From: a bacterium
GTDB taxonomy: Bacteria > Acidobacteriota > HRBIN11 > JAKEFK01
DNA length: 37,132 nt
Reading direction: 5' to 3'
Assembly (NCBI GenBank): GCA_022616075.1
Contig: JAKEFK010000006.1
Location: forward strand, 1-37,132
Shown here: positions 26,751-35,270 of the stretch, in pieces
How positions within the stretch are numbered: the stretch's first letter is position 1
Layout: each line of letters starts with the position of its first letter
The notes under the pieces: generated by a model
What the model saw: the letters and a program-made list of their open reading frames with translations, nothing else
What the model was told of the DNA's origin: nothing
The model's database searches: none
Made by a program: the position numbers and the translations under genes

Positions 26751-28023
26751 TCATAGAGGACCAGACAATTTCACCGCGGGAAATTGTAATCACGGGGCAG
26801 CCACGAAGTGACCAGCCATCAAACGGTGTGTTTCTGCTTTTTGAGAAGAACCTTGAAGCATCGACTGTCCACTGCTTCGAAGGATGAAACAATGTCAGAT
26901 TGGCTTCTGTGCCAACCCGTATGCAGCGCGCGATGCCTAGAATTCGCGCAGGATTCAGGCTATATAATTCAACAAAACGTTTTAATCCGATGGCGCTCGA
27001 ATTGCAGAGTCTGTCCAAACCCAGCGATACAGCTGTTTCCAGCCCGATGATGCCGAAAGCCGCCCGATGAAACTCTACCGTTTTTGTGCTCGCAGGATGC
27101 GGCGCATGGTCCGATGCAATGGCATCCACCGTTCCATCGGAGAGCGCAAGCAAAACCGCATCGACATCCTTTTGTGACCGGAGAGGCGGATTCATTTTGG
27201 CGTTTGTTCCATACTGTTCAACCGCTTCCTCTGTCAAAGTAAAGTGATGAGGTGTTACTTCCGCGGTCACGGAAGTGCCGTCCGCTTTTGCTCTGCGAAC
27301 CAGATCCATCGAACCGGCCGTGCTCAAATGCGCAAGGTGCACATGTCCGCGAGTCAATTTCGCGAGCAAAATATTCCGGGCCACCATGATTTCTTCTGCT
27401 TCCGCTGGAATCCCGCGAATTCCGAGACGTGTTGCGCAAATCCCTTCGTTCATCGCGCCTCCTTTGAACAGGTAAGGATCTTCGCAATGATCGATTACTG
27501 GCATGTCGTATTGCTTGCCGTTTTCCAGTGCCCGTCTCATCAGCAAAGAATCAAACACCGGTTTACCGTCATCGGAAACCGCAACCACTCCCGCATTTTT
27601 GAGTTGCGCGAAGTCGGTCAGTTCCGTTCCTTGCTGGCCAACCGTGACCGCAGCGATCGGATAAACCGGAATACCGCCCGCTTCTCTCGTTTTTTGTAGT
27701 ATGAATTCAGTAGTTGCCGCGCTATCATTGGGAGGACTCGTGTTCGGCATGCATGCGACTGCTGTGAAGCCCCCGGCGGCCGCTGCGCGCGTCCCGGTCG
27801 CTACGGTTTCCGCTTCTTCTTTGCCAGGTTCCCGCAGATGCACATGAATATCGACGAACCCCGGCGCTAGTATGAGACCGGTCACGTCCAGTTCTTGAGC
27901 CCCGTCTGTTTTCAGATTGCGTCCGATTTCCGCGATCTCGTTTCCTGCGATGCGAATATCCAGCAAGTCATCCAGTTGTTGGGAAGGATCGATCAAACGG
28001 CCGTTCTTTAGCAGCAGATGCAT
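26707..28023 (-). CDS. pyrC: Dihydroorotase (class I)
   Basis: PyrC cyclises carbamoyl-aspartate to dihydroorotate in pyrimidine synthesis. The 438-residue product has the metal site VDIHVHLREPG near residue 58, the MPNTSPPND loop, HCEDP, HLAHLSTAGS, TPHHFTLTEE and the catalytic IASDHAPH. The protein core ends near GEIVWSS. The last 15 residues (MNRQDAKAPRRQDRI) are translated from the arm of a palindromic repeat, and the TAA lies in the repeat's spacer. Its ATG directly follows the pyrR TGA. PyrB, often next to these genes, is absent here. Confidence 0.93.
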   Translation of the reverse strand: MHLLLKNGRLIDPSQQLDDLLDIRIAGNEIAEIGRNLKTDGAQELDVTGLILAPGFVDIHVHLREPGKEEAETVATGTRAAAAGGFTAVACMPNTSPPNDSAATTEFILQKTREAGGIPVYPIAAVTVGQQGTELTDFAQLKNAGVVAVSDDGKPVFDSLLMRRALENGKQYDMPVIDHCEDPYLFKGGAMNEGICATRLGIRGIPAEAEEIMVARNILLAKLTRGHVHLAHLSTAGSMDLVRRAKADGTSVTAEVTPHHFTLTEEAVEQYGTNAKMNPPLRSQKDVDAVLLALSDGTVDAIASDHAPHPASTKTVEFHRAAFGIIGLETAVSLGLDRLCNSSAIGLKRFVELYSLNPARILGIARCIRVGTEANLTLFHPSKQWTVDASRFFSKSRNTPFDGWSLRGCPVITISRGEIVWSSMNRQDAKAPRRQDRI

Positions 28024-28509
28024 TCAGTGTTTTTCCATAATCACGACTTGTTCTTCATTGTCCAGTTCTTTCAATCGAACTTCAACGTACTCATCCGCCG
28101 CCGTAGGCACACTCTTTCCGACGTAATCAGCGTGCACAGGGACTTCCCGGTTTCCCCGATCCACGAGCACGGCGAGTTGAATGCATTCGACCGGTTCCTG
28201 AGCAAGGATGCTTGCGATCGCGTGGTGCGCGGCGCGTCCTGTAAAAATCACAGCATCCACGAGCACAATTGTCTTGTACTTTCTTTTCGATTCTAAAGCT
28301 CCTGCTGGAATCGTTCTTCCCTCCAGGTTTCTAAAGATGCTCGCCAACCTTTGTGCGAGCAGATTCCCCCGTTCCCCGATTCCAATCAGCTCCATTTCGT
28401 CCAGGTTAGGATTCCGTTCGAGAATCTGATGAGCCATTCTGTTGAGCGCCCGGTGAATGGAGGGCGCATCGAGTATGCGCGCCTTGACTCGTCCTCTGAA
28501 GGAGGTCAT
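28024..28509 (-). CDS. pyrR: PyrR-type pyrimidine regulator / uracil phosphoribosyltransferase
   Basis: PyrR is a phosphoribosyltransferase-fold protein that in Gram-positives attenuates pyr operons by binding mRNA, and can make UMP from uracil. From ATG 28509 the product has 161 residues and matches along its length (GIGERGNLLAQRL, ADYVGKSVPT, VEVRLKELD). The PRPP loop reads VLVDAVIFTGRA where PyrR normally has VDDVLYTGRT, so the second acidic residue is Ala. PRPP binding may be weak. The frame runs upstream to 28536, but MASWRLILD would be translated from the adjacent repeat. It is the first gene of the pyrR-pyrC pair. Confidence 0.87.
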   Translation of the reverse strand: MTSFRGRVKARILDAPSIHRALNRMAHQILERNPNLDEMELIGIGERGNLLAQRLASIFRNLEGRTIPAGALESKRKYKTIVLVDAVIFTGRAAHHAIASILAQEPVECIQLAVLVDRGNREVPVHADYVGKSVPTAADEYVEVRLKELDNEEQVVIMEKH

Positions 28510-28520
28510 ATCTAATATTA

Positions 28521-28595
28521 ACCGCCAAGACGCCAAGACTCCAAGAAAAATACTTATGTTTGGATTCAGCTTGGCGTTCTTGGCGCCTTGGCGGT
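28521..28595. repeat. ACC...GGT palindromic element between M1 peptidase gene and pyrR
   Basis: The plus-strand left arm is ACC, GCCAAGAC, GCCAAGAC, TCCAAGAA. The right arm is AGCTTGGC, GTTCTTGGC, GCCTTGGC, GGT. On the minus strand it starts on the base after the peptidase TAA and ends 11 nt before the pyrR ATG. It shows no antiterminator/terminator pair or U-tract of the PyrR attenuator kind. Confidence 0.85.
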
Positions 28596-31100
28596 TTATT
28601 TACCGGGGACTGACATTTTCATCAGCGTTTCATGCAGAGGATCCATTTCAAGGGAAGCCGGCACAAACGGAAGCGTCACGCGCACTTCTTCTTCCTGTTT
28701 TTCTATGGACGCAACAAAACGGAAGAGTTCTCCGGTTTTACTTTTCGCCTGCATGGGGATTCTTAATTGGTAGAGATTCTCCTGGTTTTGCTGAATTTTT
28801 ACTTTTAACTCAAGATCCGATCCAGCCACTTCTGTCCGGCTGGACCAGCGAATTTCAGGAAGGTCCCACCGGTAAAGCCACTGTTGGAAGAATGGTTTGA
28901 GATCTTCTTTGGAATGTTTCTGTGCAATCAGCACGAATTCTTCAACCCCAACCCTCCTGAACTGATACGCTTCAAAAAACTCTTTCAGGCAACTTAAAAA
29001 ATTCTCTTTGCCCATCCAGTGCTTTAACATGTTCAGCGTGAAAGCTCCTTTGTTATAAAGCAATGCCGAATAAGCCTGCGGATCATCTTTAATGTGTCCC
29101 AGGCGCGCTCCCAGAATCAGAGGGCCTGCATATGATTTCTCTTCTACCCACTCCTGGAAGATGTCCGCCAGTCTTTTCCAGGCTGCGTCCCCTTGTTGCG
29201 ATCGTATATATTCCCATGCGGCGAACTGGGCGAATCCTTCGGATAGCCATTGATCATGGTAGGTTTTCCAACCGACCGTTTGTCCCCACCACTGATGGGC
29301 TATTTCATGAGCCAGCAAAAAGTGCGGATACTCCGGAACATGAAGCGGGTCTCTGCCAAACCTTCTTTGGAAGAACTTGAACACACGGTTCACAATTGCA
29401 ACCGTGGCGGGAGCATGTCCGCCGGGTTGATGCACCGGCCGGAGAATGATCGCGAGATTCTGATACGGATAAGTTCCGAAATAGCCCGAATAAAATCGCA
29501 GCATGCGATCGGCCGCGGCAGCGTAATCCTTGGCAGCGTTCTTATCGAGGCTCAAGTAATAAACGTCGATCGGGACAATCGATTCATGGCGTAGATGAGA
29601 ATCGAGCCGGCCAACGAAAAGTGAAAAATACTTTGCCGGAAGCAGACACTTGTAAGAAAAAGTGACATTTCCCTTCGTGCTATCCACACCGGTTCGGACA
29701 CCGTTGATGATCGCCGCATAATTCTCCGGAACTGTGATGGAGGCTTCCACGCCCGAGTAAGGTCTGGATGCAAGCTGCGGATACCAGAGGGACTGATTGG
29801 AATATAAGTACGTAGGTGGTAGATAGAAATCATCGGACCCGGTCTGCAGCAACATCGTTTCTGAGCTTCGTTTTTCAGGCGCTATTTTTCCCTGGTAGTA
29901 GAATTCCAAAAGTATTTCTTTTCCTTTTTCGAGCGTTTCGTTAAGGATCAGATGCAGGTTGTTCGTTTGCTTTTCTTGAAAGTAAATCAAATATCCCTGA
30001 CTGCTGCGGATTTGCGAGACGCGCAGCTCCGGATTGAGGCGGAAGACGATGGAGGTGGTATCGATCGCGCTTTTCAGTTTAACCTCGGTTACGGAGCTGA
30101 GGTGTGTAGCGGTCGGCTGAAAGCGCATTTTCATTTTGTAAGATTGGATTTTGAAATCATTAACTGAATCATCCGCAGACTTTTCCGGATTTGATTTGTA
30201 GAGTGAAATGATCTGGTCTTTATCTTTTTGCGCCAGCAAAATGTCATCCGCTTCTCCCGGGGAATGCTGGTATTGCAATGTGCCAAGAGCTGTTTTCATT
30301 TCGCAATAGAGTTCCCCTTCTTCCATCTGGGCAAACCATAATTCATCGCTGAAAGGAACACGCACACTATAGACATTCCGCTCAACGTTTTTTGACTCGG
30401 ACTGTGCCTTTGCATAAAGGCCTGGATTTTGGTCCGGCGTTTGTTTCGCAAGAGGTTCCAGCATGTGTTCGAGTGTGTCAGGAGAACTGCGAATAAAAAT
30501 GCTTGTGGCGGTGGTCTGAACTCTGGGCTGTTTTACGAACAAGTTTACCTGCTGGCGTTCAATGGGATCGGGCGGATCGAATTCAAAGGAAGCCTCACCG
30601 AGAAAGAAAATTCCCGCAAGCTTTGATCCCGTTTCGATATGGAAGATATGCCCCTGTTGAAAATGAATGGTTGCGTCCACGTGCTTGTATTTTAAATTGC
30701 GAACGATGAAAGGCCGGTCTCCCATTCTCAGACGATAGAGACCGCTGATCGCATTGATCGCCTGGCAATTGCGAATTCGCGATTGATTCTGATCCTCTTG
30801 TGTTCGCACAATCCAGGATTCAAAACGCGCTTGATCGCTCGCTTGCAGAAAAACATGGAGAACCAGTTTGTCTCCTTTTTCTTCTGCGAGTCGGATCACG
30901 CCACTTACGTACGGAAAAGCGAGGACAGATCTGAAGAATTCCTTCTGCCGAATTTGCGAATCGGGCAGGACTAACGCAAGAAAGGCCCGCTCATTGCGTT
31001 TCAAAATCGCATCCTGCAGCTTGTCAAAAAGAGGATTCGTCTGCGCTGAAGCTACCGCAGTGAAAAAGAGAGAGATGATGAGAAAGAAAATCCTACACAT
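28596..31100 (-). CDS. Secreted M1-family (gluzincin) metallopeptidase
   Basis: The 834-residue product has a signal peptide (MCRIFFLIISLFFTAVASAQ), a roughly 270-residue N-terminal region I do not recognise, an M1-type beta domain and the thermolysin-like catalytic domain. The zinc site is H598-E-x-x-H602 with E621 in DQWLSEGFAQF, the exact M1 spacing. The GxMEN motif that gives M1 aminopeptidases their exopeptidase specificity is replaced by PGGHAPATVAIVNR. It may therefore be an atypical aminopeptidase or an endopeptidase acting in the periplasm or outside. It is the fourth gene of the minus-strand cluster led by murJ, 17 nt after the M20 gene. Confidence 0.88.
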   Translation of the reverse strand: MCRIFFLIISLFFTAVASAQTNPLFDKLQDAILKRNERAFLALVLPDSQIRQKEFFRSVLAFPYVSGVIRLAEEKGDKLVLHVFLQASDQARFESWIVRTQEDQNQSRIRNCQAINAISGLYRLRMGDRPFIVRNLKYKHVDATIHFQQGHIFHIETGSKLAGIFFLGEASFEFDPPDPIERQQVNLFVKQPRVQTTATSIFIRSSPDTLEHMLEPLAKQTPDQNPGLYAKAQSESKNVERNVYSVRVPFSDELWFAQMEEGELYCEMKTALGTLQYQHSPGEADDILLAQKDKDQIISLYKSNPEKSADDSVNDFKIQSYKMKMRFQPTATHLSSVTEVKLKSAIDTTSIVFRLNPELRVSQIRSSQGYLIYFQEKQTNNLHLILNETLEKGKEILLEFYYQGKIAPEKRSSETMLLQTGSDDFYLPPTYLYSNQSLWYPQLASRPYSGVEASITVPENYAAIINGVRTGVDSTKGNVTFSYKCLLPAKYFSLFVGRLDSHLRHESIVPIDVYYLSLDKNAAKDYAAAADRMLRFYSGYFGTYPYQNLAIILRPVHQPGGHAPATVAIVNRVFKFFQRRFGRDPLHVPEYPHFLLAHEIAHQWWGQTVGWKTYHDQWLSEGFAQFAAWEYIRSQQGDAAWKRLADIFQEWVEEKSYAGPLILGARLGHIKDDPQAYSALLYNKGAFTLNMLKHWMGKENFLSCLKEFFEAYQFRRVGVEEFVLIAQKHSKEDLKPFFQQWLYRWDLPEIRWSSRTEVAGSDLELKVKIQQNQENLYQLRIPMQAKSKTGELFRFVASIEKQEEEVRVTLPFVPASLEMDPLHETLMKMSVPGK

Positions 31101-31117
31101 AAATCTCAGGAACGCGA

Positions 31118-32290
31118 CTATTGCGTCGTCCCGTTTAATAATTCTGCAACTAACAGTGCTGTTCTTTTGATTCCCGCTTCGGCGCCACGCACGTCATACC
31201 ATTCTTCGGGAGTGTGTATTTTTCCGCTGACGCCCCCGACCCCCATGGTGAGTGCAGGAATTCCAAGCGAGAAAGGGATATTGGAATCGGTGCTGCCGGT
31301 CTCCAGCTTTGCTTCTAGATCAAAACGCCGGTTAGCAGAGATTGCTTGCCGCACCAGTACATGATTCTCCGCGATCGCTCCAGCCGGCCGGTTGCCGACA
31401 ACAACCATTTCGGAATGAATAGCAGGTTTGTTCTCCAGATTCTCTTGCAAAGTCTTAAATACCCATTGATCCAGCCAAATCAAAGTTTCCATCGATTCGC
31501 TTCGCAGATCGAGATCCATCGACATTTCTGTCGGAATCGTATTGATGGACGTTCCTCCGCTAATGATTCCCACATTCAAGGTGGTTTTGGGTTTCTGAGG
31601 TAGCACGAGTCGCTCCACTTTGGAAAGAAATTCTCCCGCAACGTGAATCGGATTAGCCAGGCCTGCATCGCCCCAACTATGGCCTCCCGGGCCACGCAAA
31701 AAAATCCGGAGTCTCTTGCTCGCCAGGCCGACGGTCACAAGCCGATCTGCATCGCATCCATCCAGCGAAATAAAATAATCCACCGGTTCAGGAAACTTAT
31801 CGAAAAAATTACGGGCGCCGCGCAAATTCCCCAGGCCTTCTTCTCCTACTGTTGCGAGCAAGGTCAGTGATCCCTTCGTGAGAAATCCTGCCTGTCTCAG
31901 TCCGCGGTAAAGCAGGATCAAACAGGCGAGCCCGGCGGAATCATCCGAGATTCCCGGAGCCTGCAAAACCGTGCCGCTTCGAGTTACAACAATTTCCGCG
32001 AACGAAAAAACCGTGTCCAGGTGCGCGGAAAGTACGACATGCGGTCCTCCGTTTCGCGAAACGGGGATAATCACATTGCCCACATCATCCAAATGCACAT
32101 TCGGGATGTCGCGAAAAAAGGAAGCAAAAAATTTGCCACGCTTCTCTTCGTGGAAAGTGGGGGCTGGAACTTCGCAAATTTGGATTAGATCCCGCACATA
32201 TTCGTTTATATGGTTATCGACATAATCCAGGAGTAGGTCGAAATCCCGCAAGAGGGCCGGGCTGGCGTTGAGAGGAAATGAATTGTTCAT
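31118..32290 (-). CDS. M20-family zinc peptidase (PepT/CPG2-like)
   Basis: The 390-residue cytoplasmic protein belongs to the M20 di-zinc peptidases. Metal and catalytic motifs are SAHLDTV (His and Asp), GISDDSAGLA (bridging Asp), TVGEEGLGN (catalytic and ligand Glu), the Asp of ISLDG, and the distal His of GKIHTPEEW. A dimerisation (lid) domain sits at about 190-300, with GPGGHSWGD. The sequence style resembles tripeptidase T-like members. It lies 7 nt after the preceding enzyme gene and 17 nt before the M1 gene, so the two peptidases may be coexpressed. Confidence 0.88.
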   Translation of the reverse strand: MNNSFPLNASPALLRDFDLLLDYVDNHINEYVRDLIQICEVPAPTFHEEKRGKFFASFFRDIPNVHLDDVGNVIIPVSRNGGPHVVLSAHLDTVFSFAEIVVTRSGTVLQAPGISDDSAGLACLILLYRGLRQAGFLTKGSLTLLATVGEEGLGNLRGARNFFDKFPEPVDYFISLDGCDADRLVTVGLASKRLRIFLRGPGGHSWGDAGLANPIHVAGEFLSKVERLVLPQKPKTTLNVGIISGGTSINTIPTEMSMDLDLRSESMETLIWLDQWVFKTLQENLENKPAIHSEMVVVGNRPAGAIAENHVLVRQAISANRRFDLEAKLETGSTDSNIPFSLGIPALTMGVGGVSGKIHTPEEWYDVRGAEAGIKRTALLVAELLNGTTQ

Positions 32291-32297
32291 GGGTGCG

Positions 32298-33512
32298 TTA
32301 CTGCGCGAGCGTTTGAATTTCTTCGTCCGTTAGAAGACGGTCCGATTTCTTTGCTGCATCGAAAATGCGGGTCACTCGTTCTTCCGTTGCTTCAATGCCA
32401 TGTTCGCTCAGCCAGAAAAGCACGTTCGATTTTCCGCTCATCGGCCCAATTTCTACTTTTTGCCGCAATCCGAAGAGATACGCGGGAACACCGGAGTAAA
32501 CATGGTTAGCAAGCCATTCATCCTTTCGTTTGTAAGCTTTAATTACAGCTGCTGCATGAACTCCTGTTGCCGTTCGGAATGCGTCTTTTCCAACAACCGG
32601 ATAGTTTTGAGGAATGGCAATGCCGGTGGCTTCGGAAGCCAGCTGGCAATAATCTTTCAAACAGGAAAGATCGCGATCGATCCATCCCAACAACCGCAAA
32701 TTGACAAGCAGCAAATCCATGGGAGTATTTCCGACTCGTTCTCCCAGGCCGATTGCGGCGCCATGCACCTGGTCGGCTCCTGCCATCCACGCTGCAAATG
32801 CATTGGAGAGGCCCATTCCGCGATCGCGATGTCCATGCCAGTCAATGCGGATTTTGTCGCCGACAACTTTGCGAATGTAACGGACCAGCGCCGTGGTTCC
32901 CGCCGGCGTAGCGTGTCCGACAGTGTCTGCGATCACGACGCCACGGGCGCCGCATTCCACTGCTGTTTTGTAAAGCTTCTCCAGAGTTTCCGGATCCGAA
33001 CGGGTGGTATCCTCCGTAACATAACTGCACGGAAGTCCGCTTTTTGCAGCGTGTGTCATCGCAGCTTCGGTGTGTTTTAAGAGGATATCGATGGTCCAGT
33101 TTTCCGTGTACTGTCTGATCGGGCTCGATCCCAGAAAACAAAACACCTCAATTTCGACTCCGGTCTTCTGAGCGATTTCAATCGCCGGATCAATGTCGGA
33201 AATAACCGTTCGGGCTGCGATATTTGGTTTGATTTTTAACTTTGCTCGCCCGATTTCATTTGCAAGAGCGAGCACATCCGCCTTTGCTCTTGGTCCGGCT
33301 CCCGGCAAACCGATGTCTGCCGTGTCGATGCCAAGCTGATCCATGTAATGGAGCAAACGAATTTTTTGATCGATCGAAGGATCTTTTACGGAAGGGGATT
33401 GCAAACCGTCGCGCAGCGTTTCATCATCGAGCAATAGATTTTTTGGCCGGGGTTGCTCTTCGAGCTTGTTCCAGTCGTAAATGAGTTCTGATTTTTCTTC
33501 CAATGGGATCAT
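32298..33512 (-). CDS. DRE-TIM metallolyase family acyltransferase (isopropylmalate/homocitrate synthase-like)
   Basis: The 404-residue product is a TIM-barrel enzyme of the 2-isopropylmalate synthase superfamily, which condenses acetyl-CoA with a 2-oxoacid. The barrel starts LLLDDETLRDGLQSP, with Arg and Asp of the DxxLRDG signature. The metal HxH is in DWHGHRDRGMGLSNAFAA, and GERVGNTPMD is the second signature. There is no C-terminal LeuA regulatory domain of about 120 residues, so it is probably not a feedback-regulated LeuA. Homocitrate synthase, Re-citrate synthase or citramalate synthase are possible. No leucine or lysine pathway genes flank it. Confidence 0.82.
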   Translation of the reverse strand: MIPLEEKSELIYDWNKLEEQPRPKNLLLDDETLRDGLQSPSVKDPSIDQKIRLLHYMDQLGIDTADIGLPGAGPRAKADVLALANEIGRAKLKIKPNIAARTVISDIDPAIEIAQKTGVEIEVFCFLGSSPIRQYTENWTIDILLKHTEAAMTHAAKSGLPCSYVTEDTTRSDPETLEKLYKTAVECGARGVVIADTVGHATPAGTTALVRYIRKVVGDKIRIDWHGHRDRGMGLSNAFAAWMAGADQVHGAAIGLGERVGNTPMDLLLVNLRLLGWIDRDLSCLKDYCQLASEATGIAIPQNYPVVGKDAFRTATGVHAAAVIKAYKRKDEWLANHVYSGVPAYLFGLRQKVEIGPMSGKSNVLFWLSEHGIEATEERVTRIFDAAKKSDRLLTDEEIQTLAQ

Positions 33513-33529
33513 ATTTATAAGTATAACGG

Positions 33530-35092
33530 TTACGGGAGACGTTTTCGCACAAAATTCAACATCTCTGTAGCTTGTTCGATTTTCAACAAGTGACTGGAGA
33601 CGAACAGAATCCCGAGAGCTCCGAATATACTGATGGCAAGGGCCGTCGCGCGCTCCATCAGGTTGTCTGCGCCGAAAATTTCAGACATCCAGAGATGCAA
33701 CGCCCACGCGCCGGCGCCCATGATCAGGGCTGCCACCGTAATCTTGAGGATCGACAGATAAAGGCGCCGGTCCGCAAAATGCCCGATTCTCTTTTCGAGC
33801 GCCCGGAATAGAAGGAAAGCATTGATCAGGGAAGCAACAGACGTTCCAAGCGCCAGCCCCAGGAAGCCGAGCTGTTTAATCAAAGCGAGATTCACGATGA
33901 CTTTTGCGCCGATCACATAGGCCGCATATTTCACGGGCGTTTTCGTATCGTTCAACGCATAGAAAACGGGAGTAAAAATTTTGACCAGAGAGTACGTGAA
34001 GAGTCCGAGTGAATAAAAAAGGACGGCATCCCCGGTAAAAATGGTGTACTCCGGAAGAAACCGTCCGCGTTCGTAGAGAACCTGAACAATCGGATAACGA
34101 AGAAAGATAAGACCCATTGTTGCGGGAATATCCAGGAATGCTGCAAGTTTGATCGCATCGCTTAAATCCGATTTCACTCCTTCTAAATCATTAGAAGCAA
34201 TTTTTCGTGAAACCGTTGTCAGATTCACCGTTGCGATGGCGACCGCAAAAATTCCGATCGGCAGCTGCATAAGCCGGAAAGCATAGTTCAGCCAGGACAC
34301 CGGGCCATCGCCAAGATAAGATGCGAGCTGATTGTCGATTAGAATGTTGATCTGGGTTGCGGCCAGTCCGAACATCGCCGGAATCATCAGGCCGAAAATT
34401 CGTTGAACGCCGGGATGATTCCACTGAATGACGCTCTGGTACTTGTAGCCACAGCGGTAAAGGGAAGGAAGCTGAACGTATAGCTGCAGCGCGCCTCCTG
34501 CCAGACTGCCGATTGCCATGGCGACAATCGGTTCTACGCCGAAGCGTTTCATTTGAGGCGCAAGAAAAATCCCTGCGAGTATGCTGGCGACGTTGAAGAA
34601 TGCGGGCGCAACAGCAGGAAGAAAGAAACGACCCTGTGTGTTCAGGATCCCCATCACTGCAGCCGCAAGCGCGACCACCAGAAGGAACGGAGCCATCACT
34701 TGCGTGAGCTGGACTGTCAGATCAATTTTTCCCGGAATTTCGCGGAAGCCTGACGCCAGGGCATAAACCAGATATCGCGCTCCAAAAAGGATGATCAGAG
34801 TCAGTAGACTGAGAATGATTGTTAATAAATTCAGGACGATATTTGCGAGCCGCCACGCTTCCTCTTTGCCTTTGTTCTGTGAATAGTCGGTAAAAGTCGG
34901 AACAAAAGCCGCGCTTAACGCCCCTTCTGCAAACAGGTCCCGCAACAAATTGGGAATCCGGAACGCCGCAAAAAATGCATCCGTCGCAAACACCGAAAAA
35001 TATTTGGCCAGCACCATTTCACGGATCAATCCGAGAATCCGGCTGATCAGGGTCGCAATCGAGAATGCTCCAGCCTTTCTAGCAAGCGACAT
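33530..35092 (-). CDS. murJ: Lipid II flippase MurJ
   Basis: MurJ (MviN) flips lipid II to the outer face of the inner membrane for peptidoglycan synthesis. The 520-residue product has about 14 hydrophobic segments and the family start SRILGLIREMVLAKYFS. Further family segments are FFAAFRIPNLLRDLFAEGALSAAFVP, the QINILIDNQLAS segment and LYERGRF. It heads a minus-strand cluster with gaps of 17, 7 and 17 nt to the next three genes. Upstream, an inverted REP pair separates it from the divergent cupredoxin gene. No clear ribosome binding site precedes the ATG. Confidence 0.95.
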   Translation of the reverse strand: MSLARKAGAFSIATLISRILGLIREMVLAKYFSVFATDAFFAAFRIPNLLRDLFAEGALSAAFVPTFTDYSQNKGKEEAWRLANIVLNLLTIILSLLTLIILFGARYLVYALASGFREIPGKIDLTVQLTQVMAPFLLVVALAAAVMGILNTQGRFFLPAVAPAFFNVASILAGIFLAPQMKRFGVEPIVAMAIGSLAGGALQLYVQLPSLYRCGYKYQSVIQWNHPGVQRIFGLMIPAMFGLAATQINILIDNQLASYLGDGPVSWLNYAFRLMQLPIGIFAVAIATVNLTTVSRKIASNDLEGVKSDLSDAIKLAAFLDIPATMGLIFLRYPIVQVLYERGRFLPEYTIFTGDAVLFYSLGLFTYSLVKIFTPVFYALNDTKTPVKYAAYVIGAKVIVNLALIKQLGFLGLALGTSVASLINAFLLFRALEKRIGHFADRRLYLSILKITVAALIMGAGAWALHLWMSEIFGADNLMERATALAISIFGALGILFVSSHLLKIEQATEMLNFVRKRLP

Positions 35093-35115
35093 ACAAGGAA
35101 GAGATTAACATAAGC

Positions 35116-35179
35116 AAAGTAGCGCGGGCCTCTGGCCAGCGACTCGCAGGACTCGCAGGCGAGACGCCCGCGCTACTTT
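35116..35179. repeat. REP-like inverted pair between murJ and the cupredoxin gene
   Basis: Perfect 14-bp outer arms AAAGTAGCGCGGGC (35116-35129) and its complement (35166-35179) face each other. The inner part contains GCAGGCGAGACGCCCGCGC and a short duplication, GACTCGCAGGACTCGCAGG. It lies between two divergent gene starts, so unlike most copies it is not next to a stop codon. Confidence 0.85.
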
Positions 35180-35217
35180 GTTAATTGTTATGCAAACGTT
35201 AAATAATGCCCATTTTC

Positions 35218-35247
35218 TTGACTGTCAACCGGTTTACTACGTAAATA
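35218..35247 (+). promoter_or_regulatory. Possible promoter of the cupredoxin gene
   Basis: TTGACT (35218-35223) is followed after 17-18 bp by GTAAATA. The -10 is poor. TTGAC-T-GTCAA (35218-35228) is a perfect palindrome over the -35 and could be an operator. Confidence 0.35.
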
Positions 35248-35270
35248 GGATTTGTAGGAGGATCATCATC

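Noticed and set aside
28510-28595. PyrR-dependent attenuator upstream of pyrR
   Set aside because: The hairpin there is a copy of the dispersed ACC...GGT element, with no anti-antiterminator or U-tract.
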